Source: Klebsormidium nitens
Taxonomy: Eukaryota > Streptophyta > Klebsormidiophyceae > Klebsormidiales > Klebsormidiaceae
Direction: 5' to 3'
NCBI GenBank assembly: GCA_000708835.1
Contig: DF237014.1
Span: 62,001-126,000 of the forward strand
DNA length: 64,000 nt
Each line of letters starts with the position of its first letter. Position 1 is the first letter of the stretch. The notes under the pieces were generated by a model, which was not told where the DNA came from, did no database searches, and worked only from the letters and a program-made list of their open reading frames with translations. Below are positions 24,524 through 37,600 of this stretch, in pieces. Both the position numbers and the translations under genes were made by a program.

Positions 24524-25349
24524 GTTGCCAGACTGATCGCCAAAAAAGTGCAGAAGTCCTCAGCTCAGCCTCTTTGCGAACCCGCAGAAGGCTGCCTTCT
24601 TGGGCAACCACTGCCAACCAGAAGGCTCTCTCAAGATGCTGACGATCATGCAATAAAAGCAAGCTTTTCCAAGCTATATTGCCTCCCACTGCTTGCGCCA
24701 CTGCCCGCTTCAGCGGCGCTTGCGCCTCCCTGGTTGAAGTTTCACTGTTTCAGTTTGAGAGTTGCGCCAGTTGAACTTGGGGTTGAACGGGCCAGCCGAT
24801 CCTTTCATAGAATTTGCTGCCTAGAATGAGCTGAAAATTCGGGCAATCCCCGGTTAGAGAAGACAAATCGCCTTTGTACCTAACTTGGCAAGCTACAGGC
24901 TTATGGTTTAGAAACCAAATTGATATATCTGAATTTGAGTACCCGTGCAAAATGAAACGATGCTTGTCTTACTTGCTTGAGTTTTCGTCGTTCACGGAGC
25001 AGCTTGATCAAAAAAATCCTGTGTGGGCGTATTAGACTATAGCCACTCAGGTGCATACGACGTCGTCTTGCCTAGGATAAACGGAGCAGGATCTCGGCCT
25101 ATTATATCAAGTTGGACAGATTTACCTATGGCTGGAAGTTGGAACCCTAATCTGCTTACCAAGTGGCAAGCACACACTCCAGTCTCAATTTGGCTCATGA
25201 GAGCAGATACTACTAATAGCCTAGCTTGCGCAAGAGCTGGCGCAGGAATTCAAGCGGCTCAGAGGAATTGATTGGCACGTCAGAAAAACTTTTCTTACAG
25301 CGTCCTTGTAATCCTCCTAACTTCTGGAGCATCCGCCTGGTCAACAAGG
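24524..25349. promoter_or_regulatory. Divergent 5' region between cwf21/SR gene and AP-4 mu
   Basis: These 826 bp separate the start codons of two divergent genes and should hold both promoters and 5' UTRs. I saw no clear TATA box or conserved element. Confidence 0.4.
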
Positions 25350-28300
25350 ATGATATCCCAATTCTTTGTGCTGTCACCAAGGGGAGATACAATCATTTCC
25401 AGGGATTGTAAGATTTTAATGAACTCTGGTTAAATCCTTTTTGTGTGCTTGCCAGTCTTCCATGACTCATGTAAATTGGGGATAGATGATCTTGGACCCA
25501 TCGAGGTTTTCTGAGGGGCACCACCAATACTTTTGCTTGGCCAAGGAGTCTCGCATGCCCACAAGAAAAGTCGATTGTGCATGGATATTCAGCGGAGCTT
25601 TCTTGTGTGCTGGTGGTTACAAAAGAAAGAAAAGATGGGGTGATATGCACTTTCTCAGCGGAGCTGCACCTCCTCATTCGGGAGGACGCCCCGATTGCTG
25701 AGATCTAAGAATGCTGCATCAAACCCCAAGCTCCTGCTCCAGGTTGCTGGTGGCAAAGAGGCTGATGGTTTGTGTTCTTCACAGATCGGGGGGACGTACC
25801 TCGGGGCACTGCAGAGATCTTCTTCCGTCAGGTCAAGTTCTGGAAGGGCGGGCAAGAGGATGCACCCCCAGTCTTTGTGAGTGGGCTGGATTCAGCGCGC
25901 ATAAGACTTTGAGCCTGATTCCAGCAAGCGTCTCTGTGGTGATGGTTGCAACTGGGCACTTTCAGTCAGAGGGTATGCTTTGGGAAATTTTTGAAACTGA
26001 GGAAAATTGTAGAAATTCCTGATGAACAGGGCTTCCCCACAACGCATATGGCCGGATCCTGTCGTAACTTCAGTGACCCTATGCAACTGGCTGGCGACCA
26101 ACTGGTGGTTTAAGATACAAGCTGGTGACTTATGTATCTATCCTTGCTAGTTCCGCTTCTGACTACTGATACGCCTGCTCGCAGAACATAGATGGGGTCA
26201 ACTACCTCCATGTCAAGGTCAATGGGCTACTGTTCGTCGCAACAACCCGGGCCAATGTGTCCCCGGCCCTTATCCTGGAGTTGTTACAGCGGATCGCCAG
26301 GATCATCAAGGACTACTGCGGCATCCTGAGCGAGGACTCCATGCGGAAAAACTTTGTGCTAGTCTACGAGTTGCTGGATGAGATCATCGTAAGTTGCTGA
26401 ACGTCCCTTGCTCTTTTGACTGGCAAACTTTCGAGTACAACACGGTCAGCGCCGGTCAGCGCTGATCTTTGAGTATGTAAACCCTTGATCATCTGGGAAG
26501 TTGTGTAGAGGCAATTCTTCGCCAAGGCTTATCTACTTGGTTACGATGGATATAGTGAGACCCTTTTTGTTACTTCTATAATCTTCAAGCTCAGTCTTTC
26601 AATCCGCATCTAAAGAGAACTCTGGTTACTGCAGGTTACATCAAAAATGCTCATGGTCCTGGTTCATCACGTTACATGTTACGGTTATTCAAACCAGCGC
26701 CTATCTTGCAGAGACGCCTCTTCTCGAGTTCTACTCCAAAAGATACAGCAAATTAACGATTCAATCTTCTGGCAGGACATGGGGTATGCCCAATCCACGT
26801 CAACCGAGTCCCTCAAGGCGTATGTTTTCAACGAGCCCATTCAGCTGGACGTTCAGAAGCTGCCCAATCTGGGCGCCGCCTCCATCTTCATGAACCCGGG
26901 CAAGCGCGTGCCCGGCACGGCCGTCACCAAATCGGTGGTGTCGAACGATCCGTCCGGCAAGAAGCGGGAGGAGGTCTTCGTGGACATCATCGAGCGAGTC
27001 AGCGTCACCTTCAACGCCAGCGTGAGTGCTCCACTCGGTCACCAGTATCTTGCACGAACGAACGAATATGAACTCGTTTCGAGGTTGATTGGGTGGGTGC
27101 AGTCGTGTCTGGTCCATTGTAGAAACCCAATCATTTTGATATTCTCGGCGTTTGGGGGCGTTTTGTCTATCTTCTCAACCGACATATCTCGAAATTGCAT
27201 GTATTTAAATTGAAGAGGATTGTCAATCCTTGGCCACCCTGTATGTCAAAGATCGTTGAGGACCCGCTGTCCCTGCCATCCGCACTCTACTCAGAAGTCC
27301 GCAAGCCACTTGCATTTCAATCCTCCGCCATTGTGTCTTCAGGGGTACATCCAGAACTCGGAGATCGACGGTACAATACAAATGAAGAGCTACCTGTCCG
27401 GGACGCCCGAGATCCGGCTGGCCCTGAACGAGGACCTGGCCATTGGAAAGGAGTTCGGAGGAACGGGCGATCTGGGCATGGTGCTGTTAGACGACTGCAA
27501 TTTCCACGAAAGCGTGCGCCTTGATTCGTTTGACGTGGACCGAACGCTCGTGCTGGTGAGTATAGTGCTTCCAACTGCGGCGCTTGACAGATTTTCCCGA
27601 GGGGCGGTTGTCATCTAGGAAGGCATTAGCAAGCCTGGGGTTGAGTGATTCCGTGATACTTACGGGCTGTGAAAACGTCGCTTCGTGCAGTCAAAACCGT
27701 TTACTCTGCGGTGGATTGGGCGCTCTTTGGCGATTGTCTCTCATTGTTTCTTCTGGCAGAACCTCGACAAGGCGGGCTTCGCGTGAAGCAGTCGAAGCGG
27801 GCTGCGCAACTACTGAATTCCCCGTTAAATCCTGAAAAAAGCCTGAAAACTGGAGGACAGATGTCAGATGTCAGAATTTCTTCTGACCGGGTTGGATGAC
27901 ACACTTCACACTGTTGATTGAATGTAGGCGCCTCCGGACGGGGAGTTCCCGGTCATGAACTACCGGATGACGCAGGAGTTCAAACCACCGTTCCGAGTGT
28001 TCCCACACGTCGAAGAAGCGGGGCCGTTCAAGGTGAGGCTTTCGTCTCTCCTGAGTTGTCGTGTGTTGGTCTGCATCGTGCAAGAAGCGAGTTTCTGTAT
28101 GTTCACCTATCACATTCTCTCTGACCCGCACGAATGAGGCTGGCTCGCTGCTTGGCTTTTACTTAAGCCACACGAAACTTTCGTGGCACGTCTCCAATTT
28201 TTTGTCCTTGGTCCGTGATTTCTTGTCTGAACCTGCTTCTATCATTCAAGTATAGAGGAAGGCGAGATGCTTAACGCAGGCGTATGTGGTTAGGTCTTGA

Positions 28301-30345
28301 GGGAGGCCTTTTCGAGGTTGGTTTGGTTGGAAATCGTCTCAACTTGCCGTCGCTGCGTGTCGTGTCATTTCTTCTGGCTCAATCAGAAAGCCCACCTCGG
28401 AACACACCGCTCACCGGCTCGAGGGTCCATGCCCGAGGCCTTTCTCGTGGTTCTGTGCAAACCAGAGCACACGGCAACAATGCTGTAATGCTCCATGTTT
28501 ATTAACCCCCAACGCTCAACGACCGTTAAGCTAGAACGCCGGCCCCGATTGGATGGAATGCTCCAGAGTGGTTATGACCTCCCACCTTTGTGCAACCCAC
28601 CTTCAAACGAACCATTAACCAGCCGCTAACCTTGGGTTTCACCCTCGTCTTCAGGCGGAGGTGGTGGTGCGCGTGCGGGGGGAGTTTCCGTCCAACAGCG
28701 TGGCCAACAATGTGGTCGTACGCATTCCGCTGCCCAAGGGCACGCAGCGCGTCAGCTGCGAGCAGGAGCCGGGGGCGGTGGGGCAGAGCACCGACTTCAA
28801 GGAGGCCACCAAGCTCGTCGAGTGGACCGTCAAAAAGGTGGGCGGACCGGCGCTTAGGCGAGAACGTTTTGAAGCTTTCTGAGAGAGTGCTTAAACTGGG
28901 AGCCGGTGCGGCCTTTTTCCTCAAGCCATAAGCTGGAAGAAGTAGCGGTCTTAAGTCACTGCTGGAAGCTGTCAAGGTTTCGAGACTCTATTCCCATTGT
29001 AACCGTTTCTAGAGCAGCGCTGATGTTTCTTAGGCACTGCTGGTTTCTCTCAGCAGGGATCCGCTTGAATGGTAGGAAGAAGAAGAAAAGTACGAGTCCA
29101 GCGAAGGAAAGATGCACGCCAAAGGTGGAAGTTAGGGTGTCACGACGGAGGCGCCCAAGGGAGGTCTGCTGTGTGTAGTCGCAGTCCGCACCTTCGTCAC
29201 GCCAGGATCGAAGTTGCTTCTTGTCAACCTCTCCTATCGCACAATCTTCAGTGCCGTTATTGGATCTACCTCGAGATCTCGCAGACAGCTCTCTTAAGTT
29301 ACAGACGGTAGGACCGTCGCCTTGCCCAGATCAACACGGAAGCTTTTGGCCCCATGGCTGTGGTTGCTTCTTCAACGTTCAAAGGCTGACGCACAGCTCG
29401 TATCGTTTCTTGTAGTTCCCGGGCAACTCGGAGCACGTGTTGCGTGTAAAGCTGACGTTAGCACAGGAACGGAACGGTGAGCCGTCAAGCTCGCGGTGCT
29501 CATTAGTAGGCTCCTGATTTGATTATTGGCGATCGGTGCCTGCACTGTTGACCTGTTACCAGAATGCTGTTTTGGGTAGCTTTCTCTTCTACCCTGTGTT
29601 ATTAAGTTCTGGGATCGAAGACCGTTTGTTCAAATAAGGAGCCAACGTCGAACAGCTTCAGACGAGGGTCGTCAGAGTGAGTCTGACTGCAAGTACTGAT
29701 GCTGAGTGCGCTGATGTTTGTTCGAACTGCTGTAGGATCAGCGGGTCTGCTCAGACTTTTGCAGTGCGGAAGGAGGAGAGCTTTACCTGGTAGTTTTCTG
29801 CTGACGGGGGGCTCCGCAAGTCCCCCCAAATGGAACTGACTGCCATTGGCCCGCTGTGCAGCGAATCTGAAAAAGGAGACGGGGCCTATCAACATGACCT
29901 TCACGATACCCATGTACAATGCATCTCGGCTACAGGTGAGTTTGTCGCCGGCCATTCTATCCTAATGTCCTTCTTACCAGTTGTAGGTAAAGTTCAGTCA
30001 CTTCTCACGACCAGTCATGAAACAAGCGCTCACAGTTGCCCTCGGCGTTGCAAGTGTGACCGTGGGTCTGGCTCCCTGCTTTGCCCTCTGTCCTAATTGC
30101 AAGCATTTCGTGATTGCAAGCTTCTCAAATTGTCATCACGACTGTCCCTAGCAACCAAACACGTAAAGGTCTGCCTAGATACAGTAGTAGGATCCATCTC
30201 TACTGCGAGAAATTGTACCTAAGTCCTGGTGTTTCTTTGTTTGCAGGTTCGATATTTGCAGATACTCAAAAAGAGCAAAGCTTACAATCCATACCGCTGG
30301 GTTCGGTATGTGACGCATGCCAACTCGTATGTCACGAGGCTATAG
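25350..30345 (+). CDS. AP4M: AP-4 adaptor complex subunit mu
   Basis: Ten exons (25350-25407, 25785-25876, 26185-26388, 26776-27021, 27343-27555, 27928-28032, 28655-28837, 29416-29476, 29862-29935, 30247-30345) keep phase and give 444 residues, close to the usual 450 or so for plant AP4M. The protein begins MISQFFVLSPRGDTII, the longin-like N-terminal domain, and continues with GTAEIFFRQVKFW and DSMRKNFVLVYELLDEI. The mu-homology domain follows, with GTIQMKSYLSG, PEIRLALNEDL, DDCNFHESVRLDSFD, PPDGEFPVMNYRMTQEFKPP and FTIPMYNASRLQVRYLQILK, ending VRYVTHANSYVTRL. Mu subunits bind tyrosine-type sorting signals in cargo tails; AP-4 works at the trans-Golgi network on vacuolar cargo. Assignment to AP-4 rather than AP-1, 2 or 3 rests on its close match to plant AP4M along its whole length. 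An isoleucine-to-serine-like change (IISRD where family members have FRD) near residue 17 is minor. Confidence 0.96.
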
Positions 30346-32146
30346 GAGCAGATTCGTCTAACGTGGGTGCCCTTCCTTGGCGTTTTCATGCTGGGTGAGA
30401 CCAAACTGCTCATATCGCTTTGCAAACCACCAAGGGGGCCTTGAGGTTTTATGGCATGAGCTCTGCCTTTCTCATGTTCGAGGATATCCACTGGACCTTT
30501 CATGAACAGATTCTTCCTCACAAAAAGGTGGCAACTCAAGCAACTGGCCGAGCTCACACGATGTAAGCTAACGTTGTTGAAAAAGTCTTAGGCTAGTCAA
30601 CGATATGAAGCATGTGCGTTCAGTGATGATCATTAGGACATACATCAAGGCCCTCGCATAGGCGCAGCCGATTTGATGAGTCACGCTGCATAGCTGGCAG
30701 TATACTCAAAGCCTATAATGTATATGTAAATCCATGCTATATGACACTGCTCGAAATAAATGTGTGGAGTAGCTATAGTGATCGTCTGTCTCATTAGCTA
30801 CGATCGATGATCTCTCGCGTATCGACTGAGAGATCGCCGGCTGGCTTACAAGTTAACAAGCGGTTCAACTCGCGCTGAGTCGAATACAGTGCGTTCGCAC
30901 GCAATCTTGCGCGCAGCTGTCATGTGCAACCTGGAATTCTAGCTGATCGCGTTTCTTAGTTGCAATACACATGTTGGATATAGCCTGAATGTAGGGCCGC
31001 CAGCCTGTCCTGAGCTAGTGAATGCTTTGTGCTTATTATATAGTCTGCTGCAGTACAACCACGCAACAATTGTTCCTAGCACAGTTTGTGCATGTTCACG
31101 GCTGGATGTTGTGTGCGCCCTCAAGTTGAGTGCATGGTGTATAGCTGTTGGTATCCACAATCAGACATTCGAAATACTTACAAGGTTTCAATGTTCGTCA
31201 GGTTTGACTAATATTGAATAGTATTAAAGCTGTCCAATCGAACTCAAGCTGAGCAATACCTAAGCCTCACGACCTCTTTTGGATCTGGTGACATGAAGCA
31301 GTTTAGCTGCTTATGCAACTTGACATATATAGCAATGGGCTCTGAAGCAATGCTCTGCTCACAAGGACACTCTTGTTCTTCGAGAAAAGGACCCTTGTAT
31401 AAATCACCAAACAATCGGTTGAAGTGCAGATTTAGTAGCACTTCTAAGCTCTCTGATAACCTCGACTCATTTCTGTACAAGGCACGCACTCAGGGACGTG
31501 CACCAAGGACACGAACCTACTAGTGATTCAGACTTGAAAGAAAGATGAGTCATGACGCAGATGGCCCCCTGGACCACCTTATGCATCTCCAGGTGTTGTC
31601 CTGATCTTTCGTAGAGAAACAAGCTAGCGGCTAACGCTGCACCTGGTGATTTCCAAAGACCACGACAAATGATTCTGAAATCTCTCGGTACAGCTCCACC
31701 ACCTGCCCAAAGCATGCCATGAATGTCAGCAACTTGGACAACCAACCGGATTGCGAAAAACCAAGCGGATTGCAGGATCCCAAGGAAAAGGGACGATGCT
31801 CTAAGACAAGGGAGTTCTGCCAGAGTAAAGACTACCAGACTCTATTCTGGTCAGCAACACTGCTGCACGACACGTACCCTAGAGCTTCAAATACATCTTT
31901 GAAGGATGATTTTTCCAGCATCTTCAAGCATTGCTTGTGCTCTGACTTCAGGCCACAACAGCAGTGCTTCTGCTTCAGCAAGGAGATCATGCTCCCTCCT
32001 TTCATGACGTTGACTTGCCTCAGCAAAAAGAAATCAGACAGGTTCATAGGAGCAGACATGTCTACAGTGGGTCTGCAGGAGTCCAGAATGGAATTTCCAG
32101 ATACAGCAAAACCATCAGATATGGGACTCTCTCTCAACTTCACAGA
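30346..32146. other. Convergent intergenic region between AP-4 mu and ELF4-like
   Basis: This 1.8 kb holds the AP-4 mu 3' UTR and probably a long 3' UTR, or a further exon, of the ELF4-like gene. Open frames on both strands at 31719-32150 overlap each other; neither shows a family signature or clean splice borders, so I leave them unannotated. Confidence 0.45.
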
Positions 32147-32467
32147 CTAACAAATAAACCCAAACTGTGTCCCAGCAACAGCCACTGAAGGCAGCCTGCC
32201 AAGCAACCTCACCTTAGCAACATTGCTGTGCAGCTCTCTAATGAGAAGCACGTTTCTAGAAAGCCCTTCGGTCCTCCTTGCACAGTGGTTCTGGTTGATC
32301 TCCTTGATGAGCAGCCTGTTCTGGTCCAGGATCATTTGCACTTTGTCAAAGTTTGCAGCGCCCGGCCACTCCTTAGAGATGCCTAGGGCCTCTGGTGCTG
32401 TGCTTGGCTCATTTTCTGAGTAACCTTTCTGCCAGGGCAGGTCCTGGCACGGCATAAGACTTGCCAT
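32147..32467 (-). CDS. EARLY FLOWERING 4 (ELF4)-like clock protein
   Basis: From the ATG at 32467 to the stop at 32147 the frame encodes 106 residues, near the 110 or so of Arabidopsis ELF4. The core reads NFDKVQMILDQNRLLIKEIN, then QNH, GLSRNVLLIRELHSNVAKV. This matches the ELF4/DUF1313 helical hairpin, in which the pattern F..VQ.VLDQNR.LI..VN.NH...... NV.LI.E...N..KV is diagnostic. ELF4 proteins act in the nucleus with ELF3 and LUX in the evening complex, which represses clock and growth genes. The frame also extends upstream without a stop from a TTG at 32584, but the ATG at 32467 gives the usual size. A strong donor (AAG|GTGAGG, about 32221-32216) lies right after NVAK, so the true C-terminus may come from an unseen downstream exon instead of the read-through tail VRLLGRLPSVAVAG. 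The family call is firm; the C-terminus is not. Confidence 0.82.
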   Translation of the reverse strand: MASLMPCQDLPWQKGYSENEPSTAPEALGISKEWPGAANFDKVQMILDQNRLLIKEINQNHCARRTEGLSRNVLLIRELHSNVAKVRLLGRLPSVAVAGTQFGFIC

Positions 32468-33674
32468 TGCAAAAACCACTGAGTGCTCGGTGGATGCTGC
32501 ACTAGTTCCAATCAATTTCGTACTTCCATTTGCAACCTTGGCCAGTACAAGATGGACAATATTACGCCGCCAGCTGTGATTCAACCCTGCATCAGATCTT
32601 TTGTCGGAGAAGTCATACAGGTATTCTTTTAATCTTCAGAACTAGTTGACTCACGCCGTCTACGTAAGATGCAACATGAACCTGCTCGCTTGCTTCAGCA
32701 AGGTTGCACACGCCCCTCTTGTGCCAGTGGACCGGTCCGACTTAGGGCTGCGCTACACGAACCAGCAAACGACCGTGGGACTTACGGAGACTTCACTGGA
32801 GTCCTGCAGTGCGTCCTCATCTTCTCTTCAAAGTAGATACCTACCCTCTTGAAAAGCGATTGGCTCTGACAGCCATGTGCGCTTTTCTCCACGCCCTTTT
32901 TGCTGGCCTCAAAAAGATCTCTCAAAAAGGACCTTCAGATATTTTTGCAGCCTAGCACTTTTCACTTTTACGCGCATCAAAGGGATTCTTCTTCAACATC
33001 TGAGGCCATCGAACCCGTCGGTTGCACTTAAATGTGTCAGAGACGGACGGCTCAAAGTAGCCGCGATCTGTGTGCAGATTTCGACGGTTTCTTGCTGCGC
33101 GTGCTTCATGCCACGTCATCGCTTGCCGACGGTGTTGTCACGTTTGCGCGCCGCGCGGCCGCCGGGCGTGCACAGTGGTACGTGACTGCAGAACCTTGGT
33201 AACGTACCTGCAATGCAGACTCGGATGATAATTGCTTTGATGCTTTGCAGGCTTAGTATACTAGGATATTCAATGGCCCGTGACGAGGTGACGGTATTCA
33301 CACCATGGTTCTTTGCAGCTGAGCTTTACAAGACATTGCCGGGTCGTATCCATATAAGCGCCCTGTCAATGGTAACTTCTCAGTTATTTACGCCCTTAGC
33401 CACATCAGAGCCATGAAGCACGGTCTCCGGCAGACCCGGGATAGTTTGTTGACTCTACAGCTTGCTTAGTACGGCTGTAAGTCATGTCCGGACTCAATCT
33501 GACCCTACGAAAAACAAAGCTAGAGTCCTCCAATGAACATATGCGCATAAGCGACCTGTGGTACCATGCATTGGTACGTTCAATGCCCGACTCGATTCCT
33601 ACGGCAGATTAGCTAACTCCCGAAACTGGCTATAGGTCTGTTCAGTTACGCGACAAGTGGCTTAAATTTGCCCT
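32468..33674. other. 5' flank of ELF4-like gene, nothing else recognised
   Basis: This 1.2 kb should contain the ELF4-like promoter and leader. Mixed short open frames are present without motifs or splice signals. Confidence 0.4.
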
Positions 33675-33887
33675 TTATTGATGACCAACTGCAACGATTC
33701 TACTACTCGGCATTTTTGCCCTTGGTGATTTGTAGAGCAGGTCCACAATGGTGTCGATCTGGTCACGGGCCTTGTCGCCTGGCTCGGCCGCGTCCTCGGG
33801 AGATGCTAGTAGTGCTGCCGCAGCTTCCGCAGCCTCGGCACGGGTGTGCTGCAGAGCATTCTCCGTGTGCTCGGTGGTTATTGTCAA
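33675..33887 (-). CDS. Possible orphan 3' exon, function unknown
   Basis: A short minus-strand frame has coding-like composition and more G+C than its neighbours. It reads ENALQHTRAEAAEAAAALL, then GDKARDQIDTIVDLLYKSPR, and stops at 33675. A CTCTGCAG acceptor inside it (exon start about 33853) and in-frame stops upstream of the frame suggest it is a terminal exon, not a complete gene. The peptide is predicted helical and Ala-rich. I could not find its upstream exons in the 700 bp above it and do not recognise the family. It could be a gene fragment. Confidence 0.3.
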   Translation of the reverse strand: MTITTEHTENALQHTRAEAAEAAAALLASPEDAAEPGDKARDQIDTIVDLLYKSPRAKMPSSRIVAVGHQ

Positions 33888-34606
33888 TCATTAGATCTTA
33901 GAGTACCTATACTTTCTGACCAGCTCTAGGGCCTGCTCAACATTGAAAATGCATCATTGACATACACAGCCCCGCAATCCCGCAAAAGCCATGCAAACAT
34001 GCACTTGCAATGATCATGCACTAGCTCACGAATTCCCTCGTTAGCTTTACCGGCATGCCCGGAGGCCACTTGCTTCTCCGATCAGAGTACAAACGTTTCT
34101 AGCCAGCATGCTTTGCAATCCCTGGACAGTCAAGCATGACGTCCGGCGGTATGTGGCCAAGATTGCAACCCGAGCCGGCCATGTGCGAAGTTCTGGATTA
34201 TTTGGTGGACTGATTCCACCAAAAACAGATTCTCTCGAGTCGCCTTTGGTAGAGCTTGAGCTCGAACTCAATCTATATATAAGAGACAGTTCAGAATTGT
34301 GAGACATTCCAAGGGGGAAAACGCACAAATAGTATCTAGTATAATCTCCTCATTTAACTCTCCAAGTACGAATCTGATCTGACGACTTTAATGCTAAAAG
34401 AAGGTTTAACCAAGTGACTTAAGACTGAATCGGATGCCAAAGCACCCAACCTCATTTCGACGAAAAGATGGCCAGTTCAAACAAGATGCCTAACATTTTG
34501 GTCTTGCTAGCTTTGCCCTATGATGGATATAGTACTCAAGAACAGGTCTCTGAAGGCGCCTAGATGCGCCTTTAAGATCTGAGCTCTGGCTCGTTATGCA
34601 AAACGC
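33888..34606. other. Intergenic region, nothing recognised
   Basis: These 0.7 kb separate the orphan exon from the 3' end of the Q/P-rich gene. I see no convincing exon, repeat or RNA gene. Confidence 0.45.
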
Positions 34607-37600
34607 TTAGAACCCTCCTATGGACCAATCGCCCTCTCCAATGCCTCCGTCGAAAAGCGTGCCGTCGTCTAGGTTTATATCTAGGAAGTCAGCATCCAGC
34701 TCCATGAGCTCATCTAGCGCCCCAGTCAGACCGGGGTCCCCGTTGGCGTCCAAGCCCATCGGGTCAACTTGAGCTTGACTCGGGGCCGGACTTGCCATGT
34801 CGTGAGCGAACGTGGCACTCCTCTCGGTACCAGGAGCCTCCTGGCTTGTCCCGGGGTCCCAGCTGATGTAACTCGTGTTGGCGTGAGCCTGCTGGACGCT
34901 CTGATCCAGCGGCAACTGCATATAGGGTGGTACCATACCGCTGTCCCCGCCAATGGGCAGCTCCTTCACTCGATGATCGAGGCCCGAGCTTGCCTGCGGG
35001 TAACCATTCCCGAACCCAATTTGGGCGCCGGCAAAGCCAGACCCTGGAAGGTGCGCTGCAGAGATGAGAGTAGGTCTCAGATCCCCATCCCACTTTCAAC
35101 ATTCGGGCATGTCTGCCCACTGTCTTGACCAAAAGTTGGCAGCCGACCAGCGCTGTGATTGGTCGTATTGGTTTTGCAGATTGCCTACTTTCCCAGCACG
35201 AGCACCAAGATCAAGGACCAGCGAGGAATACAACGCACAGTTAAGACAGAGGACGTCAGAAGCTCCAGAATGAAGCGAGCATTTGCTGTTTGGTGCTCAA
35301 CTCCTAATCAGCTCCAGTCCCTTACATAATTGGCTCTGAGCAACCGATCCACGAATTCTGCACTTACCCTGCCACAGATTCCCTGATGCACCTGGCTGTC
35401 CCCCGCCCTGCATCTCCAGCTCCATCCCCGCCCGGCTGTCCCTGTAGTTCGCCAACCCTCCCGCACCATTCTGACCACTTTGCACCAACCCCGGCGCCAC
35501 CCCCCCCTGTTCTCTTGGCGTCAGCCCCCCATCTTCCTGGAACAAGTCCAAGTCCAGCGAATCCAGCACCTCCTTGAAAGGGTCCGCCGACGCATCGGCG
35601 GCCGCGGCCCCCGCAGCTGCCCCATCCGTGTCGGGCGCCCCCCCTCCCGCGTCGTCCGTCAGCATGTCCATGAAGCTGCCGGGCTGCTGCGGCCACTGTT
35701 CCAGCAGCTGCTCCCCCCCGTTCGTGCCCGAGCTCTGCAGGTCCGACAGCAGGTCCGCGCTTGGCTCCCAGGAGCGCCCCCCCGCGGCCATCCCGGGCGT
35801 TGGGATTATCCCCGGTGTGGGGATCATCCCCGGTGTGGGTATCATCCCAAAGGACGCCATGTCCGGCGGGAGGGGTGTGCCGCCGTGGCCCGCCACCCCC
35901 ACCCCCCCCAGACCCTGCAGACTGTCGCTGCTGCGCGCAGCAGCCGCGAACGACCCGTTTTGGCCCCGCCCAGTGAGGGCGTTGCTGAAGCGGGGGGAGT
36001 CCAAGAGCGATCCAGTGCTTGTAGCGTCGGTAGGGAGGAAAGGAAGCACCCCCGCAGCGGGGTGGCCCCGGTTCGGCCCCAGGAGGGAGAGCCCGGGGGT
36101 GGGGATCATGGTCGCCCCTCCCCTGGGCGAGGCGGCCTCCGGGACGGACGGCGAGCCATGGTTGGGGCCGGGGTTGGAAAGGAACGACCCTCCGGACAAG
36201 GAGGATGTGGTGCGCTGCAGCGGACGCTGGGGCTGCTTCAAAGAGTCTCGGCTAGCAGTGGGGGACGAGCCGCCGCTCGCGATCTCGCTCTTGTGCTTCT
36301 TCCGATTGGCTTTCAGGAGCTGCGCAATGGGGATGTTCTGGTCGTACGTGGACGGGGGCAGCGTCATGGGGGAGGGGTTTCGGGCCGCAGTGGCGGGCGA
36401 CAGCGGCGGGGAGCCGGCCGACGAGTTGGCGGCCGAGCTCGCGGGCGACAGCTGGCGGGACCCTGAGCTGGCTCCCTGCTTTCCGGGGGCCACCTTCTTG
36501 CCCCGGCTCTTTTTGACCTGCTTCTTAACCTGCTCCGTTTGACTAACTGGCGGCGCTGGCTGCGGCTGCGGCTGTGGTTGCGGCTCAGGCTGAGGCTGGG
36601 GCACGTATCCGGGGGTGGGGATCATGTTACTCAGCCCGGGCATGGGCTTGGGTGGCGGCGGCTGCTGCATCTGGCGCTGCTGCTGCAACAGCTGCGCTTG
36701 CTGTAGGAGCAGGCTCTGCTGCTGTGCAGACAGCCGGCTGATTTTATCCATAGTGTACCCCAGCGGCGGGGCTCTACTCAGACCCGCAACTGGGGCAGGC
36801 ACATTCTGCTGCTGCAGGGGCGCACCCCGGGGCTTCTCCGGCACGCCCATCCGGGCCCCCTCCGCCATCTTAGCCAGCGCCGGCGCCCAGCTGTTGAGCT
36901 CCTGCGACGCGCTATACCGCATATTTGCCAACCCGTTGAGCCCCCGCATTGCCTGCCCGTTCTCCGACCCCGACCGCTGGCTGTGCGAGCTCGGCGGACG
37001 CCCCATTCCCCCGCTCCCTGGCCGCGCCCCATTTGCTTCCGCACCATTCTCACCCCGTGTGCCGGTTAGCCCCGGCTGCAGGATCACCTGCGCCTGCTGC
37101 AGGGCAGCGCCCCCGTTCTGGAGCCTGGAGAGGGTCTGGCTCATGGGGACGGCCGGCGTGCGGCCCCGCGCCAGCATGGCGGCTGTGATGGCTGGCTTGG
37201 TGTTAAGGCCGGGGGCAGGCAAAGACACCCCGTTCAAGTGGGGCGGCTTGACATCCCTGACAGCCTGCTTTGCGAAGCGCGCGCTCTGGAGGCTTGACTC
37301 GGGTGGGGCTCTTTCCGGGAAATGAAGCTTGCGGTGGAAGAGGAACAGGTTGGAGATGGCCTTGGCATTGCTCGGTTCCATTGGGGGGGTCCCGCTCAGC
37401 CGGCTGAGACGGGTGTCGGACGAGGCGCCGCTTCTAGATTGCCAGGTACTGCAGCGCAACAGGACGAGTTGAAGGAAGGGGAGAAGGAAAGAAGGAAGGA
37501 AGTGAAACAAACAGAAAGGGGGGAGAAGGAAGGGGAAACAGACATCTGTTCTTGCCTATGGTACTCATTACCTGATTGGCCCCCAGATTGAAACTCTCTT

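Noticed and set aside
31719-32150. 143-residue + strand frame
   Set aside because: No family signature; it overlaps the downstream side of the ELF4-like gene, likely its 3' UTR or intron, and an opposing minus frame is equally open.
35480-36542. Two + strand frames of over 320 residues opposite the Q/P-rich exon
   Set aside because: Low-complexity antisense of the 2.1-kb minus-strand exon; no motif, and the minus frame joins in phase with three other exons.
37383-37510. Separate gene starting MEPSNAKAISNLFLFHRK
   Set aside because: A 122-nt exon at 37734-37855 links exon 1 and exon 3 in perfect phase with good splice sites, so one gene is the simpler reading. Transcript data could reverse this.
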